Positions 26,071-34,358 of a DNA stretch of 64,000 nt are shown piece by piece. How positions within the stretch are numbered: position 1 is the first letter of the stretch; the number at the start of each line of letters is the position of its first letter. This DNA comes from Saccharothrix deserti (GTDB lineage: Bacteria; Actinomycetota; Actinomycetes; Mycobacteriales; Pseudonocardiaceae): assembly GCF_009769385.1 (NCBI RefSeq), contig NZ_VKAB01000008.1:186001-250000 (forward strand), written 5' to 3'. The notes under the pieces are model-generated. The model saw nothing but the letters and a program-made list of their open reading frames with translations. It was not told the DNA's origin and ran no database searches. The position numbers and the translations under genes are program-made.

Positions 26071-27576
26071 CTAGACGCCCGGTTGGGGTGGCTGGACCGC
26101 CGCCGCGGGCACCTCGACCAGCGCCCCATCGGCCAACAGATCACGAACGGAGCTCGCCAGGAAGTAACCCGTACCCCCGCCGACCTGACCGAACCACGGC
26201 ACCGCGACGCCCTTCAGCGCGGGCACCGGCTTCTGCACCCGGTACACGTGGTAGCGGCGGTTCAGCCAATCCGGTGGCAACGATCGGTTGCCGAACACGG
26301 TCCCGGCGGCGTAGACGAGGTTGCCCGCCTCGGCCCCGAACCGGTCCAGCTCGGTGCCGACCGGGATCACCACGTTCTCGCGGTCCCGGAACAGCGACAG
26401 CGGCGGCTCGTCGGGCAACGGCTGGATGTCCGCGACCGGCAGCACCAGGGCACCCGTGTCCGCCCGCGCCTGGTCCAGGTCCGCCCGCCACAGCAGCTCG
26501 GCCAGCAGCACCTTCGCCGCGTCCACCGCGTGCTCGTACACGCGCGGCCGACCGTGCGGGCCGCGGCTGGCGTCCCAGAACTGGACCTGCCAACCGGACC
26601 GGCCGGGCGCGGGTTCGATCACGAACGCGTCGGGCTTCGGCTCGACGATGCCGTACTGCGACTCGGGGACGCCGTAGTGGTCGAGCCGCGCCTTGAGCTG
26701 GTCGAGCGCGTGCTGGTCGGCCTCGGGGATCACCCGCGGCTGGTACTCGGGCAGCGGCGCGCCCTCGGCCTGACCGGTGGCGACGGCGGTCGCCGCGTTC
26801 TCCGCCTCCGGCGAGACCTGCGGCACGGTGTAGTTGTTGTCCCGGATGTGCTGCACGAGCTGCGGCACCGGCGGCACGTGGTGGTTGCGCAGGTAGTAGG
26901 CCACGCCGCCCGGCCACACCCAGGTGCCGTCGGTGTGGAAGGACAGCGGCACGGACGGCGTCGCGTCCGGCTTGAGCGCGTCCGGACCGTAGGACCGCGC
27001 GGACAGCACGATCGGCGCGTTCTCCAGGTAGGCGAGCACGTCGTCCAGCTCCTGCGGGTGCACGCCCGGCCGATTGTGCACCGGGTTGCCCTGCGGGTCG
27101 ACCCCGTCGAACAACGGCGCCGCGAACACGCTCACCGTCGCCGGGCCCAGCCCCGCGCGTTCCCGCAGCCACGCCGGGATCACGTCGTCGTCGCGCGGGT
27201 AGGTCTCCAGCTCCTCGGCGTAGTACTGCCGAGCGGGCGGCTGCGTCCAGTCCGGCTCGTTGTCCCGGTCGAACTCCGCCGAGTACGTGTCCGGGTGCAC
27301 GAGGTGGAACTTCATCGAGAACCACGTGCCGCGACCCGGCCGCGCCATGCCGTCGCGCAGCTGCACGAAGAACGGCAGCGCCTCCGGCGGCAGCTCCCAG
27401 TCGAACGACGCGCCGAACATCGTCAGCCCGGAGACCTGCGTCTCCAGGTAGCGGCCCATCATCCGGAAGTCGACGAACAGCTGCTCCCAGTCGCCCGGGA
27501 GGCGCTGCACCAGCAGGGTGGTGACGGAGCCGAGGATGGCGTTCTGGTCCTCGACGTCCAACTGCGGTGCGGTCAT
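26071..27576 (-). CDS. TNT-domain protein with N-terminal immunity-like domain, 501 aa
   Basis: Compact version of the 974-residue neighbour. Residues 1-140 are the immunity-like domain (ILGSVTTLLVQRLPGDWEQL, later YPRDDDVIPAWLRERAG). Residues 160-270 carry the second domain (VPLSFHTDGTWVWPGGVAYY followed by LR), residues 290-365 a small domain (LDHYGVPESQYGIVEPKPDA), and 388-492 the TNT domain with DRFGAEAGN, RRYHVYRV and WFGQVGGGTGY. The TNT family hydrolyses NAD+ (and NADP+). Its ATG overlaps the stop of the preceding immunity-like gene by four bases (ATGA), so the two are translationally coupled. No secretion signal is present. Confidence 0.84.
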   Translation of the reverse strand: MTAPQLDVEDQNAILGSVTTLLVQRLPGDWEQLFVDFRMMGRYLETQVSGLTMFGASFDWELPPEALPFFVQLRDGMARPGRGTWFSMKFHLVHPDTYSAEFDRDNEPDWTQPPARQYYAEELETYPRDDDVIPAWLRERAGLGPATVSVFAAPLFDGVDPQGNPVHNRPGVHPQELDDVLAYLENAPIVLSARSYGPDALKPDATPSVPLSFHTDGTWVWPGGVAYYLRNHHVPPVPQLVQHIRDNNYTVPQVSPEAENAATAVATGQAEGAPLPEYQPRVIPEADQHALDQLKARLDHYGVPESQYGIVEPKPDAFVIEPAPGRSGWQVQFWDASRGPHGRPRVYEHAVDAAKVLLAELLWRADLDQARADTGALVLPVADIQPLPDEPPLSLFRDRENVVIPVGTELDRFGAEAGNLVYAAGTVFGNRSLPPDWLNRRYHVYRVQKPVPALKGVAVPWFGQVGGGTGYFLASSVRDLLADGALVEVPAAAVQPPQPGV

Positions 27577-28073
27577 GCGTTCTGCTCCTCGGTGCTCGCG
27601 CTCGCGCTCGCGCTCGTGCTCGTGCTCGCCTCGACCAGCTTGGCGCGCAGCCAGTCGGGGATGTAGGCCTCGTCGCGGGGGAAGGCTTGGAGGTCACGGG
27701 CGAAGTCCGCCGCCGGCACCGGCGGGTCGAACCGCGGGTCGTGGTCGAAGTTGTAGGTGATGTCGATGCGGGCCGGCGCGTTGACCACGCACCGCGCCGA
27801 GAACCACGCGCCGCGGCCCGGCTGGTACAGCACCTGCCGCATCTCCTGGAACGCGGCGTTCAGCCCCTCCGACGGGACCACCTCGGGGGTGCTCCCGTCC
27901 GGCATGTAGACCTTCAGCGCCGCGTCCTGCACCGCCACGGTCATCCGCACCAGCAGGTCGATCCGCCGGAAGCCCTCCGGAGCAGCGTCCAGCAGCATGC
28001 CGCCGATGTGCTGGAGCAGCTCGTCGTGGCGCTGCTCAGAAGTCGGCCGGCCAGAGGGCTGCGTTGTGCTCAT
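27573..28073 (-). CDS. Stand-alone YezG/DUF600-like immunity candidate
   Basis: A 166-residue soluble protein matching the N-terminal domain of the two TNT neighbours: LLQHIGGMLLDAAPEGFRRI, then YQPGRGAWFSARCVVNA, FDHDPRFDPP and AFPRDEAYIPDWLRAK. The family resemblance is to YezG-type immunity proteins of LXG/polymorphic toxins. It starts 38 bases inside the 3' end of the 1,999-residue toxin gene and overlaps the next gene by four bases, the usual place of a cognate immunity gene. The C-terminal Ser/Thr/Ala repeat (TSTSASASAS) is low complexity. The immunity role is inferred. Confidence 0.62.
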   Translation of the reverse strand: MSTTQPSGRPTSEQRHDELLQHIGGMLLDAAPEGFRRIDLLVRMTVAVQDAALKVYMPDGSTPEVVPSEGLNAAFQEMRQVLYQPGRGAWFSARCVVNAPARIDITYNFDHDPRFDPPVPAADFARDLQAFPRDEAYIPDWLRAKLVEASTSTSASASASTEEQNA

Positions 28074-31000
28074 TCGGGTAGCTCCTGACGTAGATCTCGG
28101 TGGTGCCGTCGGCGAGCGTCACACGCCACCGCGTCTGGTAGGTGTGCGGGTGGCGTTGCAACGGGTCGCGCAGTGCGAACGTGTCGATCATCTCGACCGT
28201 ACCGCCGGATTTCATGAACTTCGCGCGGTCCCGCTCCATCCGGTGCCAGGTCTCGGCGGTGACGAACGCCGGGCGCGCGTTGCCCTGGTTCTCGTCGCGC
28301 TGCTGGCTCGACTGGTTCGCCGCCTCACCGGGGCCGCCCGTCTCGTTGCCCTGGTGGTGGCCGCCGTCGGACAGCTTATTGCCGTCCGCGTCGACCTCGC
28401 CGTGGCCGCCGACCTCGACCTGCGCGCTGCCGTCACGCCGGATCGCGCCACCCGACGCGAGGTCGGGCCTGCCGGTCGTGGCGACCGTCTCGCCGTCGCC
28501 GTTCGTGCGACCGCGCCACGAGTCGTTGTCCGCGACCAGCACCGCGTTCGGCAGCGGGTTGTTCAGGTCCGGGCTGAACGGCCGGAACGTGTGGACGTGC
28601 GAGGCCGAGCCGTCGTCACCGGTCTGGAACGTGCCGTAGCCCTGCTTCTTGTGGTCGTCCAGCACGAACCGGGTGTTCGGCGGCAGGTCGGTGCGCGCGG
28701 CGAACGGGTCGGAGTTGTTGAACGGTCGCGTCACCGCGTCCCGCTGCTCCGGCGTCCAGCCGCTGGTGTCGCCGCTGACGACCTTCACCGAGTACGCGTA
28801 CCCGTTGTCGGTCTTGGTGCGCTGCACGGCCAGCTGGACCTCGCCGTTGGCCGGCGTGGGCCAGTTCCGGGTGGGCTGCTCGGCGCGGCCGAGGCCGTAG
28901 AAGCCGTCGGACGTGACCTGCGCGTGCGCCGGGGCCTGGGTGATCTCGCTGTTGACCCGGCTGCGCTGGCCCGAGTGGGTGTCCTCGAACACCACGTGAC
29001 CGGACTCGTCGGTGAGGAACCGGCCGCGGCGCCGGCCGTGCTCGTCGGAGACCAGGTACTCGGTGTTCGGGTCGTGCACCTGGCCGGGTCGGCTGAACGG
29101 CTCGCCCTGCCGGACGTCGTCGACCGGGGTCTGCCTGGTCGTGGTCGGCTCGGTGCGCTCGACCGCGTTCTGCGGGTGGCCCTCGGAGTTCGTGGTGAAC
29201 TCCTGGTGCAGCGGGCCGCGGTCGATGTTGTAGTTCGTGCCCTGCGAGGTGTGCATGACCTCGGGGTTGCGGGTGTCGGTCGACAGGTAGTCGGGGGCGG
29301 CCACCCACTTCGGCTTGCCGTCCGCGTCGGTCTGGACCGTGCCGCGGTAGGTGCCCTCGGTGTCGTAGACCTCCATCCGCGTGTTCGGCGGCAGGTCCGT
29401 GCGGGCGGTGAACGCCTCGTTCGGCCGCGGTGCCAGCGGGTGGTCCGCGCCGATGGTCTGGCGGCCGTTCGCGGGCTCCGGGATCGGCTCGATGAGCACC
29501 GTGCGGTCGATCGGGACGACCCGGTCGCCGATCTTGATGCTGTCCTGGGTGGTCTGGCGGGTGCCGTCGGCGTTGGCCACGAACACGTCGTGGCGTTGAC
29601 CGAGCTCCACCCGGTAGTGGGCGTTCGGCGCGGGGTGCCTGACCTCGGGGTTGTCGCCGTGGCGGGTGTTCGGCGCGATCGCGTCGACGTGGACCGCGCC
29701 GTTCGCGTCCACGTGCACGACGGTGCGGACGTTGCCGTCCTCGCCGCGGATGTTGATCCGGGTGTCGGCCGGCAGGTCCTGGCCGCTGCGGAAGTACGAC
29801 TCGTTGTCGCGGAGCCGGACGTTCTGCTCGTGCGTGGTCTCCGGGGCCGCCCACGGCTGCTGCACCTGCGGCTCGATGTCCTGCCGGCCGCGGTGCGCCT
29901 GGTCGTCGGTGACGGCCAGGTCGCCCTTGGGCTCGTGGCCGGGCGGCATCCCGTTCTCGCCGGTCGGGGCGTGCGTGCCGTCCGGTTCGAACGCGTGCCA
30001 GCCGCCGTCCGGCGGGATCTTGGGGCCGCCCGCCTCGTTCGGCGAACTGGAGTAGACGTTGCCGTGCTGGTCGGACCAGGCCAGGTTGTCCGGCGCGATG
30101 ACCCGCTGCCCGGTCTCCCGTGCCACGTGCGCGGCCAGGCTGTTCTCGCCGCCCGCGCCCGCGTCGCAGCCGACGAACACGATCGGCCGGCCCGCGAGGT
30201 CCGGGTGGTTGGTGATGAGCTCGACCAGCTCGGCGCGGGTGTAGTGCGTGTCGCCGATGCGGACGCCGTCGCCGTCGGTGTGGACGTCGAGGACGACCTG
30301 GCTGTTGCTCGGCGGGATACGGCTGGACAGGTCGCGCAACCGTTCCTCGGTGTGCAACGCGACGCCCGAGTCGGAGATGTGGCTGTTGCGGATCGCCTGG
30401 TCGACGCGCTGCGACACCTCGCCGAGCGGGACCGGGCCGGTGTGCGACACCGGGCCGAGCTCGGGGTTCGGCGTGAGGTTGGCCGGCGGGTCGGCAGGCG
30501 TGTAGTTGTCGAACGCGCCGTTCTGGGCGTCGGCCACGCTCGCGGTGTCCGGCCTGAGGACGTTGCCGTCGCGGTCGAACGTGCCGAAGTCGGGCGGCAG
30601 CACGCGGCCGTCGGCGGGTGGCACGTCGACCTCGCGCATGACGCGCATGTCGATCAGGCGTTGGACGCTCATCTGGCCGGTGGCCGGGTCGGCGAGGTCG
30701 AAGTTGAAGACGGGCTGGAGCTGGCGCGCGCCGCCGTTCTGGTCGAACGCGGGGGCGACCGGGGCGAGTTCGACGGTGAGCGGGGCGTTCAGGACGTAGA
30801 CGTGGTAGCCCTTGCCGAGGCTGTCCGGCATGATCGCGCGCTCGCCGAACCCGTAGGCCTGGCCGTCCGGGCGCAGCGGTGAGAGGAAATCGCCGTTGGG
30901 GCTGCCGAACCGGTCGAGCACGGTGCCGGCGGGCAGTTCGACCACGACTCGGGGACCGTCCGCGCCCTGGTTCGGGGGCCAGGCGATGTCGCCGTTCGGC

Positions 31001-34000
31001 TTGGAGTGGGCGTCGCGGAAGGTCTGGTAGTCGCCGTAGGGGCCGTAGGGCTGGTAGGTCGGCTCGATGATGGCGGCGGCGCGCTGGTCGTAGGTGCCGA
31101 CGGACTGGTCCGTGGGGCCGGTGCTCTCGTGGACGGAGTGGTAGGGGCCGTCTTGGGAGAAACCCTCGACGACGCCCGCGGGCAGGTTCCAGACGTTCTT
31201 CTGGGGGAACGGATCCGTGCCGGTGTCGGTGGTGGTGTCGGCCGCCGCGTCGGTGTCGGCGGGCCACTCGTGGCTGGACGCCGGGGAGTGCTCGTCGCCG
31301 GGCGCGCCGACCGTGTCAGCCGGCCCGTCGGGTGCCGTGCCGTCAGGTGTGTTGTCGGGTGTGTTGTCGGGTGCCGTGCTGTCCGGGGTGGGGCTGTCCG
31401 GCTTCGGTCCATCCGTCGCTGGCGTCGGCGCGTCGGTGGTCGGCGTCGGACGATCCGTACCGGGAGTCGGCCCGTCGGTGCCACGCGCTGCCGGGGCCGG
31501 GGCGTCGGTGCGAGGCGGAGCAGTCGACGAATCCGTGCCACGCGACGCGGGAGCCGGACCGTCCGTGCCGCGAGAGGCGGGAGCGGGCCCGTCAATGCGG
31601 GGCGGGGCAGTGGGCGACGCCGCGACGGGTCGCGCCGTGGGCTCCGGAGCACGTGCCGGGGCCGAACCTTCCGGCCGGACCGGCGCGGCCGGACCTCCGG
31701 GTTGCTGACCGGTCGGCCCGAACCCTCCGGGCTGCGGCCCGAAACCACCAGGCTGCGGTGTGGACGACGACGGCGGCGGCGTGGTCGTCGCGGGACCACG
31801 CTGTTCGGGCATCGGCACGGGCCCGGCGTCGTGCAACGGCTGAACGGGCATCCCGGTCAGCGAACTCGCGTTGACCGCATCGTTCCCACGAACGTTCTGG
31901 TCCCGCCCGGGAGAAGAGGTATCGGGCGTGAACCCACTGGCCGGCGGCGCAGCAGGCCCACGCCCACCCCCGCCACCACCAGGCGCACCACCGACCGGAG
32001 GCGCGACCCCGCCGGCCGCGCCCGCCATCGGAGCGCCGTTCCCGGAAGTCCCGGTTCCAGCAGGTGCGGACCCCGCACCAGGAGCCTGCCCACCGCCGGC
32101 GGGCGCCGGCGGAGCCGCCCCACCGGAAGGCGCGGCAGCCGTGGGCGCGGCACCAGGCGTAGGCCCACCAGTAGCCGCGGGCCCACCCGGCGTCGAGCCA
32201 CCAGGCATAGCCCCGCCAAGAGGCATGCCGCCCGCGATCACACCGCCCGCAACAAGCCCACCAGTCGCCGAGCCGCCCAAGGGCGCACCACCGGGCACAG
32301 GCCCACCAGCGGTCGCCCCACCCGGCACGCCGCCAGGCATGGCCCCACCAGGCACTGCGCCACCGGGAGGCATCGACCCACCGTGAGGCATCGCCCCGCC
32401 GGGCATCGATCCACCGGGAACCGGCCCGCCAGGAGTGGCTCCACCACCAGGCATCGACCCACCCGGCACAGCACCGCCAGGCACAGGCCCACCGGGAACC
32501 GCACCACCCGGCGTCGGACCACCCGGCGTGGCACCACCGTGACCAGGCAGAGCCCCACCAGGCATACCGCCACCAGACGTGCTCCCACCGAACGACGAAC
32601 CACCAGGCACAGCCCCACCAACAGCAGGACCACCCGGCATCGCACCACCCGGCATCGCACCACCCGGCATCGACCCACCAGTCGGCATCCCACCGGGCAT
32701 CCGAGCAGCCGAACCACCGGGAGAAGCCGACCCACCGGGAGTAGTCCCACCAGGGGCACTCGCCGGAGCCGGACCACCGGACGGCGCAGAACCACCGGAA
32801 GGCGAACCGAGCCGGCTGCCAATAGAAGGCCCGGTCCCACCACCAGGCGACGTCGGCACCGAAGCACCACCCCGTCCGGAAGTCCCGCCAGGAGCCCCAC
32901 CAAAGGCCGAAGGCGCCGGAGCACCACCGGACGAAGACCCACCGGGCGAAGAGTCCCCACCGACCGAAGGCGGCGCGCTCACCGTCGGACCGGGAGCCGG
33001 GGGCGCGGCCACCGACGACGCCGCGGTCGTCCCACCAGGCGGCCGGTTCAACCCGTCACGGTTCACCTGCGGCCCACCGGTCCCACCCGGCACACCGCCG
33101 GGCGAACCACCCGGAACACCGCCTGGAACACCGCCGGGAGTCGGCCCGAGGTTCGGCGGCCCACCGTCCGGCCCACCGGCGTTGATCCGCGGCGGCTCGA
33201 CGGAGATGCCGTCCTTCGCCCCACCGATCCCACCGGACACCGCACCGGCCGACGCGCCCATCAGCACGTCCCGCGCCGAGATGTCCTGCCCCATCGCCGC
33301 CGCCGTGCCCACAGTGGACACCGCGCCCTCGACCGCACCGCGCGTTGCGCCGACGGCCATCTGCCCGGCCAGCCCGCCGCCCTCGAACTTCAGCCCACCG
33401 GAGACACCGCCGACCAACCCGGACACCGCACCCGAGACCGCCGCCTCGGTCGTCTTGCCCCAGTCCCACGACTCCCGGTCGCCGCGCGCCATCTGCACGG
33501 CCTGGATGGCCGCGTCGATGCCGACCGAGATCGCGACCTCCTTGAGGATCGCGATGATCAACTGCCGGAACGTGAACTGCACGATCAGCCGCGTGGCCTG
33601 CTGAGCGATCGGGATACCCGCCGTGGACGCGCCGAACGTGCCGAACGCCGCGGCGATCAGCGCGGCGATCTCGATCGCCAGCGCGATCAGCGACGCGATG
33701 ATCGACAGCTTGGTGTACTCCACCTCCAGCGCGGTGTTGTCGCAGCTCTCCGCCAGTTGCTCGCAGATCTTCTGCAGCTTCGGCAGGTACGACTCGTCGC
33801 CGTCGGCGAACTTCTTCCAGTACTCCTCGAACTTCTGGACCGCCTCGCCGGTCTGGCTCGAGACCACGGTGGACGCCGCGCCGTTGCCCTCGTCGATGAC
33901 GGACTTCACGCCTTCGGCGGCAGTGCGGTAGGCGTCGGCCATCCGCCGAAGCGCCGTCTCGTCACCCTCCGGCCAGCTCTGCCCGACCACGATCGGGAAG

Positions 34001-34035
34001 AGCCAGGTGACCTCGCTCGGGATCTCGATACCCAC
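28036..34035 (-). CDS. Giant polymorphic toxin with internal TNT domain, 1,999 aa
   Basis: Residues 1-105 form a WXG100/CpnT-like helical N-terminus (MGIEIPSEVTWLFPIVVGQS), residues 108-180 hydrophobic helices, 200-280 Gly/Ala-rich. Residues 285-700 are PGG-type repeats and 700-945 a Pro/Thr/Asp linker. A TNT domain lies inside the chain (985-1140): LDRFGSPNGDF, KGYHVYVLN, FDQNGGARQLQP. Residues 1190-1350 resemble a cysteine-peptidase fold (VVLDVHTDGDG His 1252, VFVGCDAGAGG Cys 1290). Residues 1400-1830 contain repeated modules (DLPPNTRMEVYD, DLPPNTRFVLDD, then GTFQTGDDGS). The last 75 residues form an unrecognised C-terminal domain. TNT proteins hydrolyse NAD+. A WXG100 gene lies 11 bases upstream and an immunity candidate overlaps the 3' end, fitting export by a type VII system encoded elsewhere. 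Confidence 0.82.
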   Translation of the reverse strand: MGIEIPSEVTWLFPIVVGQSWPEGDETALRRMADAYRTAAEGVKSVIDEGNGAASTVVSSQTGEAVQKFEEYWKKFADGDESYLPKLQKICEQLAESCDNTALEVEYTKLSIIASLIALAIEIAALIAAAFGTFGASTAGIPIAQQATRLIVQFTFRQLIIAILKEVAISVGIDAAIQAVQMARGDRESWDWGKTTEAAVSGAVSGLVGGVSGGLKFEGGGLAGQMAVGATRGAVEGAVSTVGTAAAMGQDISARDVLMGASAGAVSGGIGGAKDGISVEPPRINAGGPDGGPPNLGPTPGGVPGGVPGGSPGGVPGGTGGPQVNRDGLNRPPGGTTAASSVAAPPAPGPTVSAPPSVGGDSSPGGSSSGGAPAPSAFGGAPGGTSGRGGASVPTSPGGGTGPSIGSRLGSPSGGSAPSGGPAPASAPGGTTPGGSASPGGSAARMPGGMPTGGSMPGGAMPGGAMPGGPAVGGAVPGGSSFGGSTSGGGMPGGALPGHGGATPGGPTPGGAVPGGPVPGGAVPGGSMPGGGATPGGPVPGGSMPGGAMPHGGSMPPGGAVPGGAMPGGVPGGATAGGPVPGGAPLGGSATGGLVAGGVIAGGMPLGGAMPGGSTPGGPAATGGPTPGAAPTAAAPSGGAAPPAPAGGGQAPGAGSAPAGTGTSGNGAPMAGAAGGVAPPVGGAPGGGGGGRGPAAPPASGFTPDTSSPGRDQNVRGNDAVNASSLTGMPVQPLHDAGPVPMPEQRGPATTTPPPSSSTPQPGGFGPQPGGFGPTGQQPGGPAAPVRPEGSAPARAPEPTARPVAASPTAPPRIDGPAPASRGTDGPAPASRGTDSSTAPPRTDAPAPAARGTDGPTPGTDRPTPTTDAPTPATDGPKPDSPTPDSTAPDNTPDNTPDGTAPDGPADTVGAPGDEHSPASSHEWPADTDAAADTTTDTGTDPFPQKNVWNLPAGVVEGFSQDGPYHSVHESTGPTDQSVGTYDQRAAAIIEPTYQPYGPYGDYQTFRDAHSKPNGDIAWPPNQGADGPRVVVELPAGTVLDRFGSPNGDFLSPLRPDGQAYGFGERAIMPDSLGKGYHVYVLNAPLTVELAPVAPAFDQNGGARQLQPVFNFDLADPATGQMSVQRLIDMRVMREVDVPPADGRVLPPDFGTFDRDGNVLRPDTASVADAQNGAFDNYTPADPPANLTPNPELGPVSHTGPVPLGEVSQRVDQAIRNSHISDSGVALHTEERLRDLSSRIPPSNSQVVLDVHTDGDGVRIGDTHYTRAELVELITNHPDLAGRPIVFVGCDAGAGGENSLAAHVARETGQRVIAPDNLAWSDQHGNVYSSSPNEAGGPKIPPDGGWHAFEPDGTHAPTGENGMPPGHEPKGDLAVTDDQAHRGRQDIEPQVQQPWAAPETTHEQNVRLRDNESYFRSGQDLPADTRINIRGEDGNVRTVVHVDANGAVHVDAIAPNTRHGDNPEVRHPAPNAHYRVELGQRHDVFVANADGTRQTTQDSIKIGDRVVPIDRTVLIEPIPEPANGRQTIGADHPLAPRPNEAFTARTDLPPNTRMEVYDTEGTYRGTVQTDADGKPKWVAAPDYLSTDTRNPEVMHTSQGTNYNIDRGPLHQEFTTNSEGHPQNAVERTEPTTTRQTPVDDVRQGEPFSRPGQVHDPNTEYLVSDEHGRRRGRFLTDESGHVVFEDTHSGQRSRVNSEITQAPAHAQVTSDGFYGLGRAEQPTRNWPTPANGEVQLAVQRTKTDNGYAYSVKVVSGDTSGWTPEQRDAVTRPFNNSDPFAARTDLPPNTRFVLDDHKKQGYGTFQTGDDGSASHVHTFRPFSPDLNNPLPNAVLVADNDSWRGRTNGDGETVATTGRPDLASGGAIRRDGSAQVEVGGHGEVDADGNKLSDGGHHQGNETGGPGEAANQSSQQRDENQGNARPAFVTAETWHRMERDRAKFMKSGGTVEMIDTFALRDPLQRHPHTYQTRWRVTLADGTTEIYVRSYPNEHNAALWPADF
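32170..33141 (-). repeat. PGG-repeat (Gly/Pro-rich) region inside the giant toxin gene
   Basis: About 320 codons of degenerate tandem units such as MPGGAMPGG and VPGGAVPGG, nine to fifteen bases per unit on the DNA. The region is collagen-like in composition and likely unfolded. Repeat number may vary between strains and assemblies. Confidence 0.85.
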
Positions 34036-34046
34036 CGCAGTGCCCC

Positions 34047-34358
34047 TCAGTAAGTCCGGGAGATCCCGGTCGCGTTGCCCTGGTCGGACCCGTCGTACGC
34101 GTCGGCGGTCTGCTCCACGCCGACGCGGATGTCGTCAAGAGCCTTCGCGAGGTTCTTGAAGGCCTCCAACGTCGCCTGGGAGTTCGGCACGTACTCCTTG
34201 GCGAACGCCTGACCGGACTCGTCGCCACCCCAGCACTGCCCCTCGGCCTGTAACGCCGAGTTCAACGCCTGCATCACGCCGTCGAGCGAGTCGCCCGCCG
34301 TTCCGAACTGGCCCGCGCCGCGACGCAGGCCGGGCACGCTGACATCGAACCCGCTCAC
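34047..34358 (-). CDS. WXG100-family (ESAT-6-like) protein
   Basis: A 103-residue all-helical protein of WXG100 length with the turn motif CWGGDESG at residues 42-49 and Gln/Ala-rich flanking helices. It ends in a flexible GSDQGNATGIS tail. WXG100 proteins are exported as dimers by type VII systems and often accompany large toxins. GTG at 34358 overlaps the upstream stop (GTGA) and has AGGAG six bases before it, so it is preferred to TTG at 34361. The giant toxin starts 11 bases downstream, suggesting that the two are made and exported together. Confidence 0.8.
   Translation of the reverse strand: MSGFDVSVPGLRRGAGQFGTAGDSLDGVMQALNSALQAEGQCWGGDESGQAFAKEYVPNSQATLEAFKNLAKALDDIRVGVEQTADAYDGSDQGNATGISRTY

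Noticed and set aside
32170..33141. CRISPR or satellite array
   Set aside because: The repeats are codon-phased PGG units inside one reading frame, not repeat-spacer units.
28142..34053. Very long rightward ORFs opposite the toxin cluster
   Set aside because: They are antisense shadows caused by GC-rich codon bias; the Arg/Val/Asp-rich translations lack any domain.
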